DNA of 64,000 bases from Anaeromicropila herbilytica (GTDB lineage Bacteria > Bacillota > Clostridia > Lachnospirales > Lachnospiraceae), in the NCBI RefSeq assembly GCF_016591975.1, contig NZ_AP024169.1, positions 1,350,001 through 1,414,000 on the forward strand, read 5' to 3'. The position numbers and the translations under genes are program-made. Shown in pieces: positions 56,430 to 64,000 of this stretch. Every line of letters begins with the position of its first letter. The first letter of the stretch is position 1. A model generated the notes under the pieces. That model saw nothing but the letters and a program-made list of their open reading frames with translations. It was not told where the DNA came from and searched no databases.

Positions 56430-58583
56430 ATGAAAACAACACACATGAGAAAAGTTCCATATATTCAACAAATGCGACAAACAGAATGTGGATTATGCTG
56501 TGTTGCTATGATAATGCGGTATTATAAAAGTTTTGTAAGCATGCGAAATATTCGAGATAGGCTGCATGTAGGTCGTGACGGATTAAAAATATCTATTTTA
56601 TCCAAGTACCTAGAAGACAGCGGTTTAGAAACAAAAGTTTATAAAGCAGAAACCAGAGCTTTACTCGGTTTGCCAATGCCAGCCATTATTTATTGGAAAG
56701 AGGAACATTTTGTGATTTTAGAAAGCATAAATGATAAGGCAGCAGTATTGGTAGATCCAGCAGTAGGGAGAAGAAAAATCAAATTGCAAGATTTTTCAAA
56801 AAGTTATTCAGAAATTATCATGGTGATAAAACCTACTGAGAACTTTCATCCTGTTAATGAACGAGAAAATCTTTGGATAAAAATAATACAGCATATCAAA
56901 GTTAAAAAACAACTTTATGTAAAACTTACTATTGCTTCCTCTCTGTTGTATCTAGTTCAGTTAAGTATACCTGTGGTGATACAAAAATTAACGGATGGAA
57001 TAAGTCTATCAAGTAACCCAACCTTCAGTAACCAATATTATCTGGTTGTCATACTTATCATGTTCCTAATCAGTTCGGTTACTTTTTACCGAGGACAGAA
57101 AATACTCGACTTACAACTCAATATTGATCAATATTTAACTAGAGATACCTTTCATAAAATGTTGAATCTACCCTACCGATTTTTTGAAAATAGGTCCAAT
57201 GGAGATTTGTTATTTCGCTTGAATTGTTTGCCAGTGATTAGGGATCTAATATCAGAACAAATTATTCAGGGAATCTTACAGTTTGGAATGATGCTATTTA
57301 TTCTTGGGTATATGCTTAGTAAGTCCCTTTTGTTAACAGGTGTAGCAATACTATTTCTTGTTATCAACATTCTCTTTATTGTTAAAATGAAACCGGCCAT
57401 GATGGAAGCGAATCAATGTGAGATTATGGAAGATACTAAATTACAGGGAGTTCAGGTAGAGGCTGTTTATTCAGCATTTGGCATTAAGATTGCAGGCTTA
57501 GAAGAGGATATATTGGATAGCTGGAATGAAAGATATGTAAAAAGTCTGGATGCTTATAAGCAAAAATACATGGTTAAGAATATCAATGATTCTGTGTTAT
57601 CAGTACTCCAGATCTTAGCCCCTCTTGTTATGTTATCCATTGGCATATTTCAATACATGGATAACCAAATGACAATGGGAGAAGCCATAGCTATATATAC
57701 ACTGGCTGGAAATCTATTCACAACAGGTATGTCAGTATTTCAAATAGTGAATTCCTTTATGTTAGCGACTTCTTATCTGGAAAGAATTACAGACATAGTT
57801 GATGCAGATGTAGAAGAACAACCTTTGCAACCTATAGAATTAAAAATTAAGGGAGATATTAAACTTGAGAATATATCTTTTTCATATACCAATCATTCTG
57901 CAAATGTCATAGAAGATGTCTCTTTGCATATAAATCAAGGTGAAAAAGTTGCCATAGTGGGTGCTTCAGGGTCGGGAAAAAGCACACTTGTAAAGATAAT
58001 TATGGGTCTTTATGAACCACATAGTGGTCATATTCTGTTTGATGGAGTTAATATAGAAGAGTTGCATAAAGTGAATCTAAGGCGTCAGGTTGGAGTTGTG
58101 CCACAAGATATGACTTTATTTAATAAAACCATCTATGAGAATATCTGCCTACATCGAACAGTAGATGAAGAAACGGTAATACAAGTGGCAAAAATAGCAC
58201 AGATAGATGAAGAAATACAAAAAATGCCTATGAAGTATCAGACTTTGGTTTCTGATATGGGAATGAACTTATCAGGTGGGCAAAGACAAAGAATTGTGTT
58301 GGCTAGAGCACTTTTAAATCATCCAGAGCTTATTATTCTAGATGAAGCAACCAGTGCCTTAGACAATGAAAATGAACAAAGAGTATCATCCTATTTTGAA
58401 ACAATGAAATGTACGAGATTAATCATAGCGCATCGATTATCTACCATAATAGATTGTGACAATATCATTGTGCTAGAAAAAGGTAAAATTAAAGAGATGG
58501 GAACCCATGGAGAATTGATGCAACAAGGTGGCGTATATTCCAATCTATATAATATTGTTGAGAATGCAGTTAGTCTTGCGTAA
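56430..58583 (+). CDS. lanT2: LanT peptidase/ABC transporter with complete C39 site
   Basis: A 717-aa transporter, the same length as the first LanT and clearly paralogous. Its C39 peptidase has Cys in QTECGLCCV, the His in KEEHFVILE (residue 93) and the Asp in LVDPAVGR, so it should cut the leaders after the Gly-Ala-Gly type site. The membrane half and ATPase (GASGSGKSTL, LSGGQRQR, LIILDEAT, AHRLST) follow. It should process and export the modified peptides. GGAGATGAG precedes the ATG. It may act as a heterodimer with the first LanT. Confidence 0.95.
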   Translation: MKTTHMRKVPYIQQMRQTECGLCCVAMIMRYYKSFVSMRNIRDRLHVGRDGLKISILSKYLEDSGLETKVYKAETRALLGLPMPAIIYWKEEHFVILESINDKAAVLVDPAVGRRKIKLQDFSKSYSEIIMVIKPTENFHPVNERENLWIKIIQHIKVKKQLYVKLTIASSLLYLVQLSIPVVIQKLTDGISLSSNPTFSNQYYLVVILIMFLISSVTFYRGQKILDLQLNIDQYLTRDTFHKMLNLPYRFFENRSNGDLLFRLNCLPVIRDLISEQIIQGILQFGMMLFILGYMLSKSLLLTGVAILFLVINILFIVKMKPAMMEANQCEIMEDTKLQGVQVEAVYSAFGIKIAGLEEDILDSWNERYVKSLDAYKQKYMVKNINDSVLSVLQILAPLVMLSIGIFQYMDNQMTMGEAIAIYTLAGNLFTTGMSVFQIVNSFMLATSYLERITDIVDADVEEQPLQPIELKIKGDIKLENISFSYTNHSANVIEDVSLHINQGEKVAIVGASGSGKSTLVKIIMGLYEPHSGHILFDGVNIEELHKVNLRRQVGVVPQDMTLFNKTIYENICLHRTVDEETVIQVAKIAQIDEEIQKMPMKYQTLVSDMGMNLSGGQRQRIVLARALLNHPELIILDEATSALDNENEQRVSSYFETMKCTRLIIAHRLSTIIDCDNIIVLEKGKIKEMGTHGELMQQGGVYSNLYNIVENAVSLA

Positions 58584-58606
58584 CATGATGTTAGGAGGGA
58601 CATAAT

Positions 58607-59341
58607 ATGAACATTTATGTTTGTGAAGATAGTGAAATACAACGTAAATTTCTAGTGAAGACAATTGAAGAGTATAGAAAAGAAAAAACTCCTGATATAC
58701 AAATTAAGTATGTAGGAAGTGACCCTTATGAGGTAATAAAGCTGGTGGAACAGGAAAATGACAGTTCATTATATTTTTTGGATGTGGATTTGAATACGGA
58801 TATCAATGGGATTGAATTAGCAGAAAAGATACGTAATTTCGATATGAAGGGATCCATTGTTTTTATTACGAATCATCCTGAATTCACTTCTATGACTTTT
58901 GAGTATAAAATTGAAGCTTTAGATTATATTGTAAAAGATGATTTAGACAAAATGACTCCACAGATATCAGATTGTATCAGCAAGGCTTTTAATAAAAGGA
59001 ATATGTTGGAAAATGAAGGCCATAATTGTCTAATGATTAATAGCAAGGACAAAAAAGTAAAGGTAAGTTATCAAGACATAATTATTATTGAAACCCTCAC
59101 CACGCCCCATAAGGTAATGTTAACAGCTGAAAACCGTAGGCTAGAAATCTATGCTAATCTAAAGGATCTTATGAAACAGCTTGATGAGAGATTTATTCGA
59201 TGCCACCAATCCGCCATTATCAATAGTGAAAAGATTCAAGAAATTGATTATAAGAATATGAAATTGGTTCTAACAAATGGGCAAAATTGCGTGTTATCAT
59301 ATGTGGGCCTAAAACTTCTTAAAAAAAAGTTTCAGCCATAA
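58607..59341 (+). CDS. Second AgrA-like LytTR response regulator
   Basis: A 244-aa regulator. The receiver is IYVCEDSEIQ, YFLDVDLNTDINGIELAEK and ALDYIVKDD; the LytTR domain ends RFIRCHQSAIIN, YKNMKLVLTNG. It is a close paralogue of the agr regulator at 45956, and no histidine kinase gene is next to it, so the AgrC at 44637 is the likely donor. It is the last gene of the lanthipeptide operon (AGGAGGG before the ATG, 23 bases from lanT2) and probably feeds back on that operon. Confidence 0.9.
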   Translation: MNIYVCEDSEIQRKFLVKTIEEYRKEKTPDIQIKYVGSDPYEVIKLVEQENDSSLYFLDVDLNTDINGIELAEKIRNFDMKGSIVFITNHPEFTSMTFEYKIEALDYIVKDDLDKMTPQISDCISKAFNKRNMLENEGHNCLMINSKDKKVKVSYQDIIIIETLTTPHKVMLTAENRRLEIYANLKDLMKQLDERFIRCHQSAIINSEKIQEIDYKNMKLVLTNGQNCVLSYVGLKLLKKKFQP

Positions 59342-59400
59342 AAATAAGGTGAAAGTTACTGATATAAGGTCTAACAGAAGACTTTCAAGTATTAGGAAAC

Positions 59401-59446
59401 GAGTTTGTATTTCAGTGATAAATAGCTGATTTACAAACTTCTTTTT
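59401..59446 (+). terminator. Terminator of lanthipeptide operon
   Basis: GAGTTTGTA..TCAG and CTGA..TACAAACTTC form an imperfect stem around a 10-base loop, followed by TTTTT. It lies 60 bases after the second AgrA-like gene. Confidence 0.7.
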
Positions 59447-59607
59447 CTTTGTTATCTATATTTTAGATAAATTAATTAGTGTAAATATGATGGAAGTCAA
59501 TTATAAAGCTCAAAGGTCAGTAAACTTGACATATTTAAGCAAGAGAAGAAAGGAAAGTAATCCGTAATACACTTATAATATGCTTGTAACAACGAAGGAG
59601 GGAGAAT

Positions 59608-60498
59608 ATGGAGTGGACAGAGACATTGCAAAAGGCAATCAATTACATGGAAGCTCATTTACTAGATGAGATCAATTATGAAGACGTGGCAAGGCAGGTT
59701 AACATGTCGAGCTATAACTTTCATAGAACATTTAGTTTTATGGCGGGAATGACTGCGAATGAATATATCAGAAATCGAAGGCTTTCCTTAGCTGGGCAAG
59801 AATTATTAGAGAAAAATGGAAAGGTAATTGATATTGCCTTAAAGTACGGGTATGACACACCAGAAAGTTTTACAAAAGCATTTACTAGATTTCATGGTGT
59901 AGCACCGAAGTATGCAAAGAAGACTGGAACCAAACTATGCCTCTTTAATCCGTTGATAATTAAAATTAGTTTGGAAGGTGGAATCATTATGGATTACAGA
60001 ATTGAAGAAACAAAAGCACAGAGGTACCTTGCACTAATAAGGGCATTTAGTAATGAACATATTAATGATGAAGTTAATAATAAGGTACCTGATTTTTGGA
60101 GTGAATGTCATAACAAGAATCTTGTTGAACCACTCCGTAACTTACGTCCAGATGGCAAAAAAGACCTATATGGCCTTTGTTCTCCTACAAAAGTAGGGTC
60201 AGAGACGTTTGATTATGGAATAGGTATCTTACTAGATCAAGATACCAGTATGTTTGATGAAGATGAGATGTGTAAGGCTGGATATCGAATCTGGGAGGTA
60301 GAACCTTGTACGTATGTTGTATTTAAATGTATGGGAAGTGACGGAAATTGTATTGGAGAGAAGTGGAATCAATTCTATAAAGAGTTTTTACCACAGATGG
60401 GTTATGAGTCAACAGATGCTACCGATTATGAAATCTATTACGAAAAAGGTGAACCAGGAATGTTCTGTGAACTATGGATACCAATCAAGAAAAAGTAA
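59608..60498 (+). CDS. AraC-type regulator with GyrI-like effector domain
   Basis: A 296-aa regulator. Residues 1-105 are a two-helix-turn-helix AraC domain (INYEDVARQVNMSSYNFHRTF, GKVIDIALKYGYDTPESFTKAF, HGVAPKYA). From about 125 the GyrI/BacR-type small-molecule pocket follows (GIIMDYRIEETKAQRYLALIR, CTYVVFKC, YEIYYEKG). This domain order is that of Rob/SoxS-like multidrug regulators. GAAGGAGGG precedes the ATG. It stands alone after the lan operon terminator; targets may be elsewhere. Confidence 0.9.
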   Translation: MEWTETLQKAINYMEAHLLDEINYEDVARQVNMSSYNFHRTFSFMAGMTANEYIRNRRLSLAGQELLEKNGKVIDIALKYGYDTPESFTKAFTRFHGVAPKYAKKTGTKLCLFNPLIIKISLEGGIIMDYRIEETKAQRYLALIRAFSNEHINDEVNNKVPDFWSECHNKNLVEPLRNLRPDGKKDLYGLCSPTKVGSETFDYGIGILLDQDTSMFDEDEMCKAGYRIWEVEPCTYVVFKCMGSDGNCIGEKWNQFYKEFLPQMGYESTDATDYEIYYEKGEPGMFCELWIPIKKK

Positions 60499-60560
60499 AT
60501 ATTAATAAAAAAGTATTAAGAAGTTAAATAATAATATTATAGTTGGAATTAATTACTATA

Positions 60561-60613
60561 TAAGTGTAAGTGTTAGAGCATTTCAATATTGCTTTAACAT
60601 TTACACTTATTTT
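60561..60613 (+). terminator. Terminator after AraC-type gene
   Basis: A 20-bp stem (TAAGTGTAAGTG... with two G-U pairs) around a 9-base loop runs into TTTT. Confidence 0.82.
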
Positions 60614-60730
60614 AGTATGTGGTGCTGTGATGAAAATATCGTTCCTATCTTACGTGTTTCACATGTATTACTGTAAGGAATGCATGTGAAACAGGGTAGA
60701 GTGAGAGCTTAAAAATAAGATAAAAAAGTG

Positions 60731-60769
60731 TTGACAGGTAGAAAAACAGGAAGTATACTGACGGTATAC
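60731..60769 (+). promoter_or_regulatory. Promoter and TetR operator
   Basis: TTGACA (60731-60736) and TATACT (60754-60759) are exactly 17 bases apart. The inverted repeat GTATACTGACGGTATAC (60753-60769) covers the -10 box, so a protein bound there would block the promoter. The TetR gene starts about 100 bases on. Confidence 0.8.
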
Positions 60770-60872
60770 AAATGTACACCATCATTATACCAATCGCAAT
60801 AGATTTTTATTTTCTTACAAATAGATACAAATAGAAAAGTGTACAGCCAATAAGAAAGGTTTGATAATTAGA

Positions 60873-61520
60873 GTGAGAGAAGATATTAGAGAACAAGACA
60901 GAAATATTCGAAAGAAAGCCATTATAGATTCTGCTGAGATTATATTCTACCGTAAAGGTGTTGAGGCAACCAGCATGGATGAATTGGCTAAAGAATGCGG
61001 ATTTACAAAGAGAACGATCTATAGTTACTTTACATCGAAGGAGGAGATCTACTATGAAGTAGTAATTCGTGCATATCAGAAGATGAATGTACAAATCAGT
61101 ACTGAGATTAAGGATCATGATATTGTTAGTGAGGCTGAACGATTAAAACGCATTGCCCTTATTTTGATTGATTTCAATCAGACGAATGCAGCAGAATTTA
61201 AAGCAATTGTTGATTTTGAGAATAAAGATATTGATACTTTGTTACAAAATGAGATTGCAGCTAAGTGTTACGAGGAAGGACAATTTCTAGTCAAAGTACT
61301 AACAGAAACCTTAAAAGAAGGAATTCAAAAGGGTGAATTTCGAGATGATCTAGACATAGGACAGACCTTTTTGGCAATGTGGTCAGCCCTACTTGGAATG
61401 GCACATTTAATGAATTATAAGAAGGAATACATTAAGAGGTATTTAGAAGTTGATGTATATGAATCTGTTGATTATTTATTTCATATTATTATTGATTCGA
61501 TAAGAAAGGAAGAGAAGTAA
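60873..61520 (+). CDS. TetR-family regulator
   Basis: A regulator of about 215 aa. The helix-turn-helix is in IIDSAEIIFYRKGVEATSMD, ELAKECGFTKRTIYSYF (about 15-55); the helical ligand domain follows. I chose GTG 60873, 13 bases after AGAAAGG; TTG 60861 would be only one base from that site. Its stop overlaps the next start (TAATG), so TetR, the FMN_bind protein and ApbE are one operon, repressed at the palindrome on the -10 box. Confidence 0.85.
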   Translation: MREDIREQDRNIRKKAIIDSAEIIFYRKGVEATSMDELAKECGFTKRTIYSYFTSKEEIYYEVVIRAYQKMNVQISTEIKDHDIVSEAERLKRIALILIDFNQTNAAEFKAIVDFENKDIDTLLQNEIAAKCYEEGQFLVKVLTETLKEGIQKGEFRDDLDIGQTFLAMWSALLGMAHLMNYKKEYIKRYLEVDVYESVDYLFHIIIDSIRKEEK

Positions 61521-61915
61521 TGAAGGTAAAGAAGATGGTAATAGCAATTGTGTTAAGTTCAACATTAGTAATTAGTTCCGTATGTGGCGTAAAGTATTTA
61601 TATGATGTTAAGAATTACAAGAAAGAAGTTGCATCAATTGAGATTAAGGACATTGATATGACTAAGGTTAAGGATGGTCAATATATTGGTAAATATGATG
61701 TCAATTTTATCGCTGCTAAGGTTAAAGTTACAGTGAAAGACCATAAGATTCAAGATATTAACTTGTTAGAACATAAGAATGAGAGGGGAAAGGCAGCAGA
61801 AGCAATTGTGGATACTGTAATTGCTAAGAATTCAATTAAAGTAGATACTATTTCAGGAGCAACGAATAGTTCCAAGGTTATATTAGAAGCTATCCGTAAT
61901 GCATTAGAAGGTTAA
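61520..61915 (+). CDS. Membrane-anchored FMN-binding protein
   Basis: A 131-aa protein. A signal anchor (VIAIVLSSTLVISSVCGVKYL, residues 7-27) is followed by an FMN_bind domain outside the cell (DGQYIGKYD, VKVTVKDHKIQDI, then VDTISGATNSS). DTISGAT matches the D-x-x-SGAT target where ApbE attaches FMN to Thr, and the ApbE gene follows 3 bases on. It is a minimal one-domain carrier, of the kind used in extracellular electron transfer or flavin-based redox systems. AGGAAGAG is the ribosome site. Confidence 0.9.
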   Translation: MKVKKMVIAIVLSSTLVISSVCGVKYLYDVKNYKKEVASIEIKDIDMTKVKDGQYIGKYDVNFIAAKVKVTVKDHKIQDINLLEHKNERGKAAEAIVDTVIAKNSIKVDTISGATNSSKVILEAIRNALEG

Positions 61916-61918
61916 GAT

Positions 61919-62887
61919 ATGGCATATAATAAGACTGAAAGCTATAATATGAGTACCATTACTACGCAATTAATTATAAATCAGGAAAATTCAACGAAAG
62001 CATCAGAAGAAGTAAAGGAAGAACTTATATCCATTGAAAAGAGGATGAGCTTTTTCTTAGAGAACAGTGATATTAGTAAAATTAATCGTAATAGTGGATT
62101 ATTAGGTAAAGTAGTCATCCATCCAGATACCTTAGAGGTAATTGAAAAGAGTATAGAGTATTCCAGATTAACGGATGGAGCATTTGATATTACTTTAGCA
62201 CCAGTTATTCGAGAATGGGGAATTTTTTCTGATCATGAGAGAATTCCAGATAACGAAACATTGGAAGAACTGATAAAGTTAGTTGGTTATCAGAATATAT
62301 ACATAGATAAGTTAGCTATGTCGGTAGGATTAAAATATCCTGGGCAAAAAATTGATTTGGGTGCGATTGCAAAGGGATATGCTACAGATAAAGCAATAGA
62401 GATTTACCGAAAGTATGGGATATCGTCTGCTATGATTAATATCGGTGGCAACGTTACAGTGTTAGGGGGCAAAGAGAATGGGGAGCCATGGGCAGTTGGC
62501 ATTCAGAATCCAGAGAGTCCGAGAGGCGAGACTGTTGGAGTACTATTATGTGAAGATACTTCAGTTGTAACGTCTGGTAATTATGTGAGGAACTTTTCTG
62601 CACAAGGCAATGTATATGGGCATATTATTGAGACAAGAACAGGAATACCTGTTCAGAATGATTTGGCCAGTGTAACCGTAGTATGTGATAGTGCTATCAA
62701 AGCCGATGCCTTGTCAACAGCAATATTTACGATGGGAATAGAAAAAGGATTAGACTTTATTCGCACTGTGCCTGATATTTGTGCCATATTAATTACAGAT
62801 CAAAAAGAAATATATATCAGTAGTGGACTTAAAGATAAGTTTTATTTGGAGGACCAAACTGGATTTAGAGGAATATGGTTTTCTTAA
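61919..62887 (+). CDS. apbE: FAD:protein FMN transferase ApbE
   Basis: A 322-aa flavin transferase. Motifs: EKRMSFF and SDISKINRNSG near the N-terminus, FDITLAPVIREWG, IDLGAIAKGYATDKA with the Asp-Gly pocket, MINIGGNVTVLG, and TSGNYVRNF with the metal region. No signal peptide is seen at the N-terminus, which starts MAYNKTESYN, so it may be cytosolic or exported by another route. It should attach FMN to the adjacent FMN_bind protein. Confidence 0.93.
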   Translation: MAYNKTESYNMSTITTQLIINQENSTKASEEVKEELISIEKRMSFFLENSDISKINRNSGLLGKVVIHPDTLEVIEKSIEYSRLTDGAFDITLAPVIREWGIFSDHERIPDNETLEELIKLVGYQNIYIDKLAMSVGLKYPGQKIDLGAIAKGYATDKAIEIYRKYGISSAMINIGGNVTVLGGKENGEPWAVGIQNPESPRGETVGVLLCEDTSVVTSGNYVRNFSAQGNVYGHIIETRTGIPVQNDLASVTVVCDSAIKADALSTAIFTMGIEKGLDFIRTVPDICAILITDQKEIYISSGLKDKFYLEDQTGFRGIWFS

Positions 62888-63033
62888 GCTTAATAATTCT
62901 TAACATGATATTCTGATTCATACCTTTTGCAAAAGCAAATAAAGAATATCAGATAAAATTAATGAATATGTAATAAATAAGTAATAACCCGAATAATAAA
63001 TTACGTTATGATTTCTTTATACAAGGAATAGTA

Positions 63034-63102
63034 ATGATGTTAGGGTCAAAATCCTTATTTTAATAAGTGTATACTATTAAAAGTCTTTGACTCCAACATC
63101 AT
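63034..63102 (+). promoter_or_regulatory. Large hairpin upstream of M6 protease
   Basis: Arms ATGATGTTAGGGTCAAA (63034-63050) and TTTGACTCCAACATCAT (63086-63102) pair over 15 normal pairs plus one G-U and one mismatch. The 35-base loop contains a second hairpin CTTATTTTAATAAG. It ends 34 bases before the ATG, so it could act in the 5' leader as an RNA switch or as an operator. Confidence 0.6.
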
Positions 63103-63136
63103 AATAAGAAGATAACGTAAGGAGAGACATACACAA

Positions 63137-64000
63137 ATGAAAGCCATAACAATGCAAAAGAACATAATTATCAGTATGAAAAAGCTATTAGCAATCTTAT
63201 TAGTGATTGTTCTTGGGTGGAGTAGTAGTAACAGTGCCTTAGCAAAAGATGTAAAGAATACCACGAAGGATAACTGTACAACCGATGCGTTAATAAAAGC
63301 TCCAGTTAAGAAAATGAAAATGGCGACATCAAGTATAGGAAAAGTTAAAATGCTTGTATTTGTTATAGATTTTGCTGATGTGAAATATAAAGAAGATGTA
63401 TTGGATCCAAATACAATGGAACAAGTTCTATTTGGAGATGGAACACTACAAGGTGCAAAAGTTCAAAGCTTAAAAGAGTATTATAACAAAGCTTCCTATG
63501 GAAATCTTAATGTGCAAGGAAATGTATATCGTTACACTGCAAAAGGAAAGATCCATGACTATGAATGCGATAATGGATTTGAAAATTTAATGATGGAAGT
63601 AATGAAATATTATGATAGCCAGATCGACTATTCGGATTATGACAAGAATGCAGATGGTTATATGGATGCGTTCAGTATCTCCATTCCAACAGGTGGTAAT
63701 GCAACGTTTTGGTATGGATGTCAAGGAACTTGGTATCAACATCCAAACTTTAGTGTTGATGGAGAGAAGGTAAAACAATATATTATTAATGATGCACAAC
63801 CTTATTCTTCGGATATTCAGAATTACCTTTCAGTTTTGGAACATGAGTTAGGACATTGCATGGGATTACCAGATTACTATTTATATGATACTACTACGGA
63901 TTGGGAGGATTATCATGGAGAAGCTGGTTATGAACGAATGGAAGATGCATACGGAGATTTCTCCTCGTTTTCTAAATTAATGCTCGGATGGTTGAAGAAG
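63137..64000 (+). CDS. Secreted M6-family metalloprotease (cut by window end)
   Basis: The first 288 codons of a gene open to the window's end. A signal peptide (MKKLLAILLVIVLGWSSSNS, about residues 14-36, with ALA cleavage site) is followed by the immune-inhibitor-A-like core: LKEYYNKASYGNL, then FLYRYTAKGK-type segment YRYTAKGKI, and the zinc site in LEHELGHCMGLPDYY (HExxH, near residue 235). The C-terminus, with GxxD/third zinc ligand, lies outside. AAGGAGAG precedes the ATG; an in-frame ATG at 63176 also fits the signal peptide. Confidence 0.85.
   Translation, partial: MKAITMQKNIIISMKKLLAILLVIVLGWSSSNSALAKDVKNTTKDNCTTDALIKAPVKKMKMATSSIGKVKMLVFVIDFADVKYKEDVLDPNTMEQVLFGDGTLQGAKVQSLKEYYNKASYGNLNVQGNVYRYTAKGKIHDYECDNGFENLMMEVMKYYDSQIDYSDYDKNADGYMDAFSISIPTGGNATFWYGCQGTWYQHPNFSVDGEKVKQYIINDAQPYSSDIQNYLSVLEHELGHCMGLPDYYLYDTTTDWEDYHGEAGYERMEDAYGDFSSFSKLMLGWLKK

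Larger units (their letters stand above)
60499..60872 (+). other. Regulatory region before the tetR-apbE operon
   Basis: A 370-base gap without a gene. It holds the AraC terminator (60561-60613), a hairpin with perfect 10-bp arms GTTTCACATG/CATGTGAAAC (60656-60692), and the TetR promoter and operator (60731-60769), each listed or noted separately. Confidence 0.6.

Noticed and set aside
60314..60505. A 63-codon frame inside the AraC gene
   Set aside because: It is fully inside a sure gene in another frame.

Overview
The window is AT-rich, protein-dense Firmicutes DNA with strong AGGAGG-type ribosome binding sites, TTGACA/TATAAT promoters and U-tailed terminators. The gene families present (agr signalling, class II lanthipeptide genes, BceAB-type transporter, PadR, MerR and TetR regulators, short FMN-binding lipoprotein-like protein with ApbE) suggest an anaerobic Clostridia member, most likely Lachnospiraceae of the Lachnoclostridium phytofermentans / Anaerocolumna kind. 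The genus is an inference from style and content, not from a search.

Layout. 1-3270: end of a rRNA spacer, a complete 23S rRNA gene, then a tRNA-Trp with its own promoter and terminator; no 5S gene follows the 23S. 3383-6719: an oxidoreductase, a GT2 glycosyltransferase and SurE. 6859-10346: two divergent MerR regulators with a DUF3887-like sensor half, and a multidrug-type ABC exporter. 10467-16759: an aminoglycoside-phosphotransferase-like kinase, then an OmpR/histidine kinase pair, a large inverted-repeat element and an ABC-2 transporter. 16888-19420: RtcB ligase and two small unknown proteins. 19576-28762: an accessory island with a J-domain-like/TPR membrane protein, Glf, an acidic repeat protein, a giant protein with four AAA domains and two membrane proteins. 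28981-33502: glycosyltransferase, PadR operon, TetR/SDR pair. 33670-43187: Lhr helicase, HAD phosphatase, small membrane protein, and a PLD-helicase/NUDIX pair.

43382-59341 is a quorum-sensing-linked antimicrobial peptide locus: a receiver-only protein, AgrB, a short AgrD-like peptide with Ser where Cys is expected, AgrC and AgrA, followed by three near-identical class II lanthipeptide precursors, LanM, a BceAB-like ABC transporter, two LanT peptidase-transporters and a second AgrA-like regulator. One LanT has lost the catalytic His of its C39 peptidase and the other keeps it. 59608-64000 holds an AraC/GyrI-like regulator, a TetR-FMN_bind-ApbE operon with a palindrome on its -10 box, and the start of a secreted M6 metalloprotease cut by the window edge.

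The two parts most likely to be undescribed are the quadruple-AAA island (its neighbour is built from two free-standing copies of the same lid-like module found inside the AAA protein) and the agr-lanthipeptide locus with a probable serine-lactone signal and a divided pair of exporters. Intergenic DNA adds a dispersed hairpin repeat with a compensatory base change, a MITE-like palindrome, and an exactly 11-bp-phased repeat.
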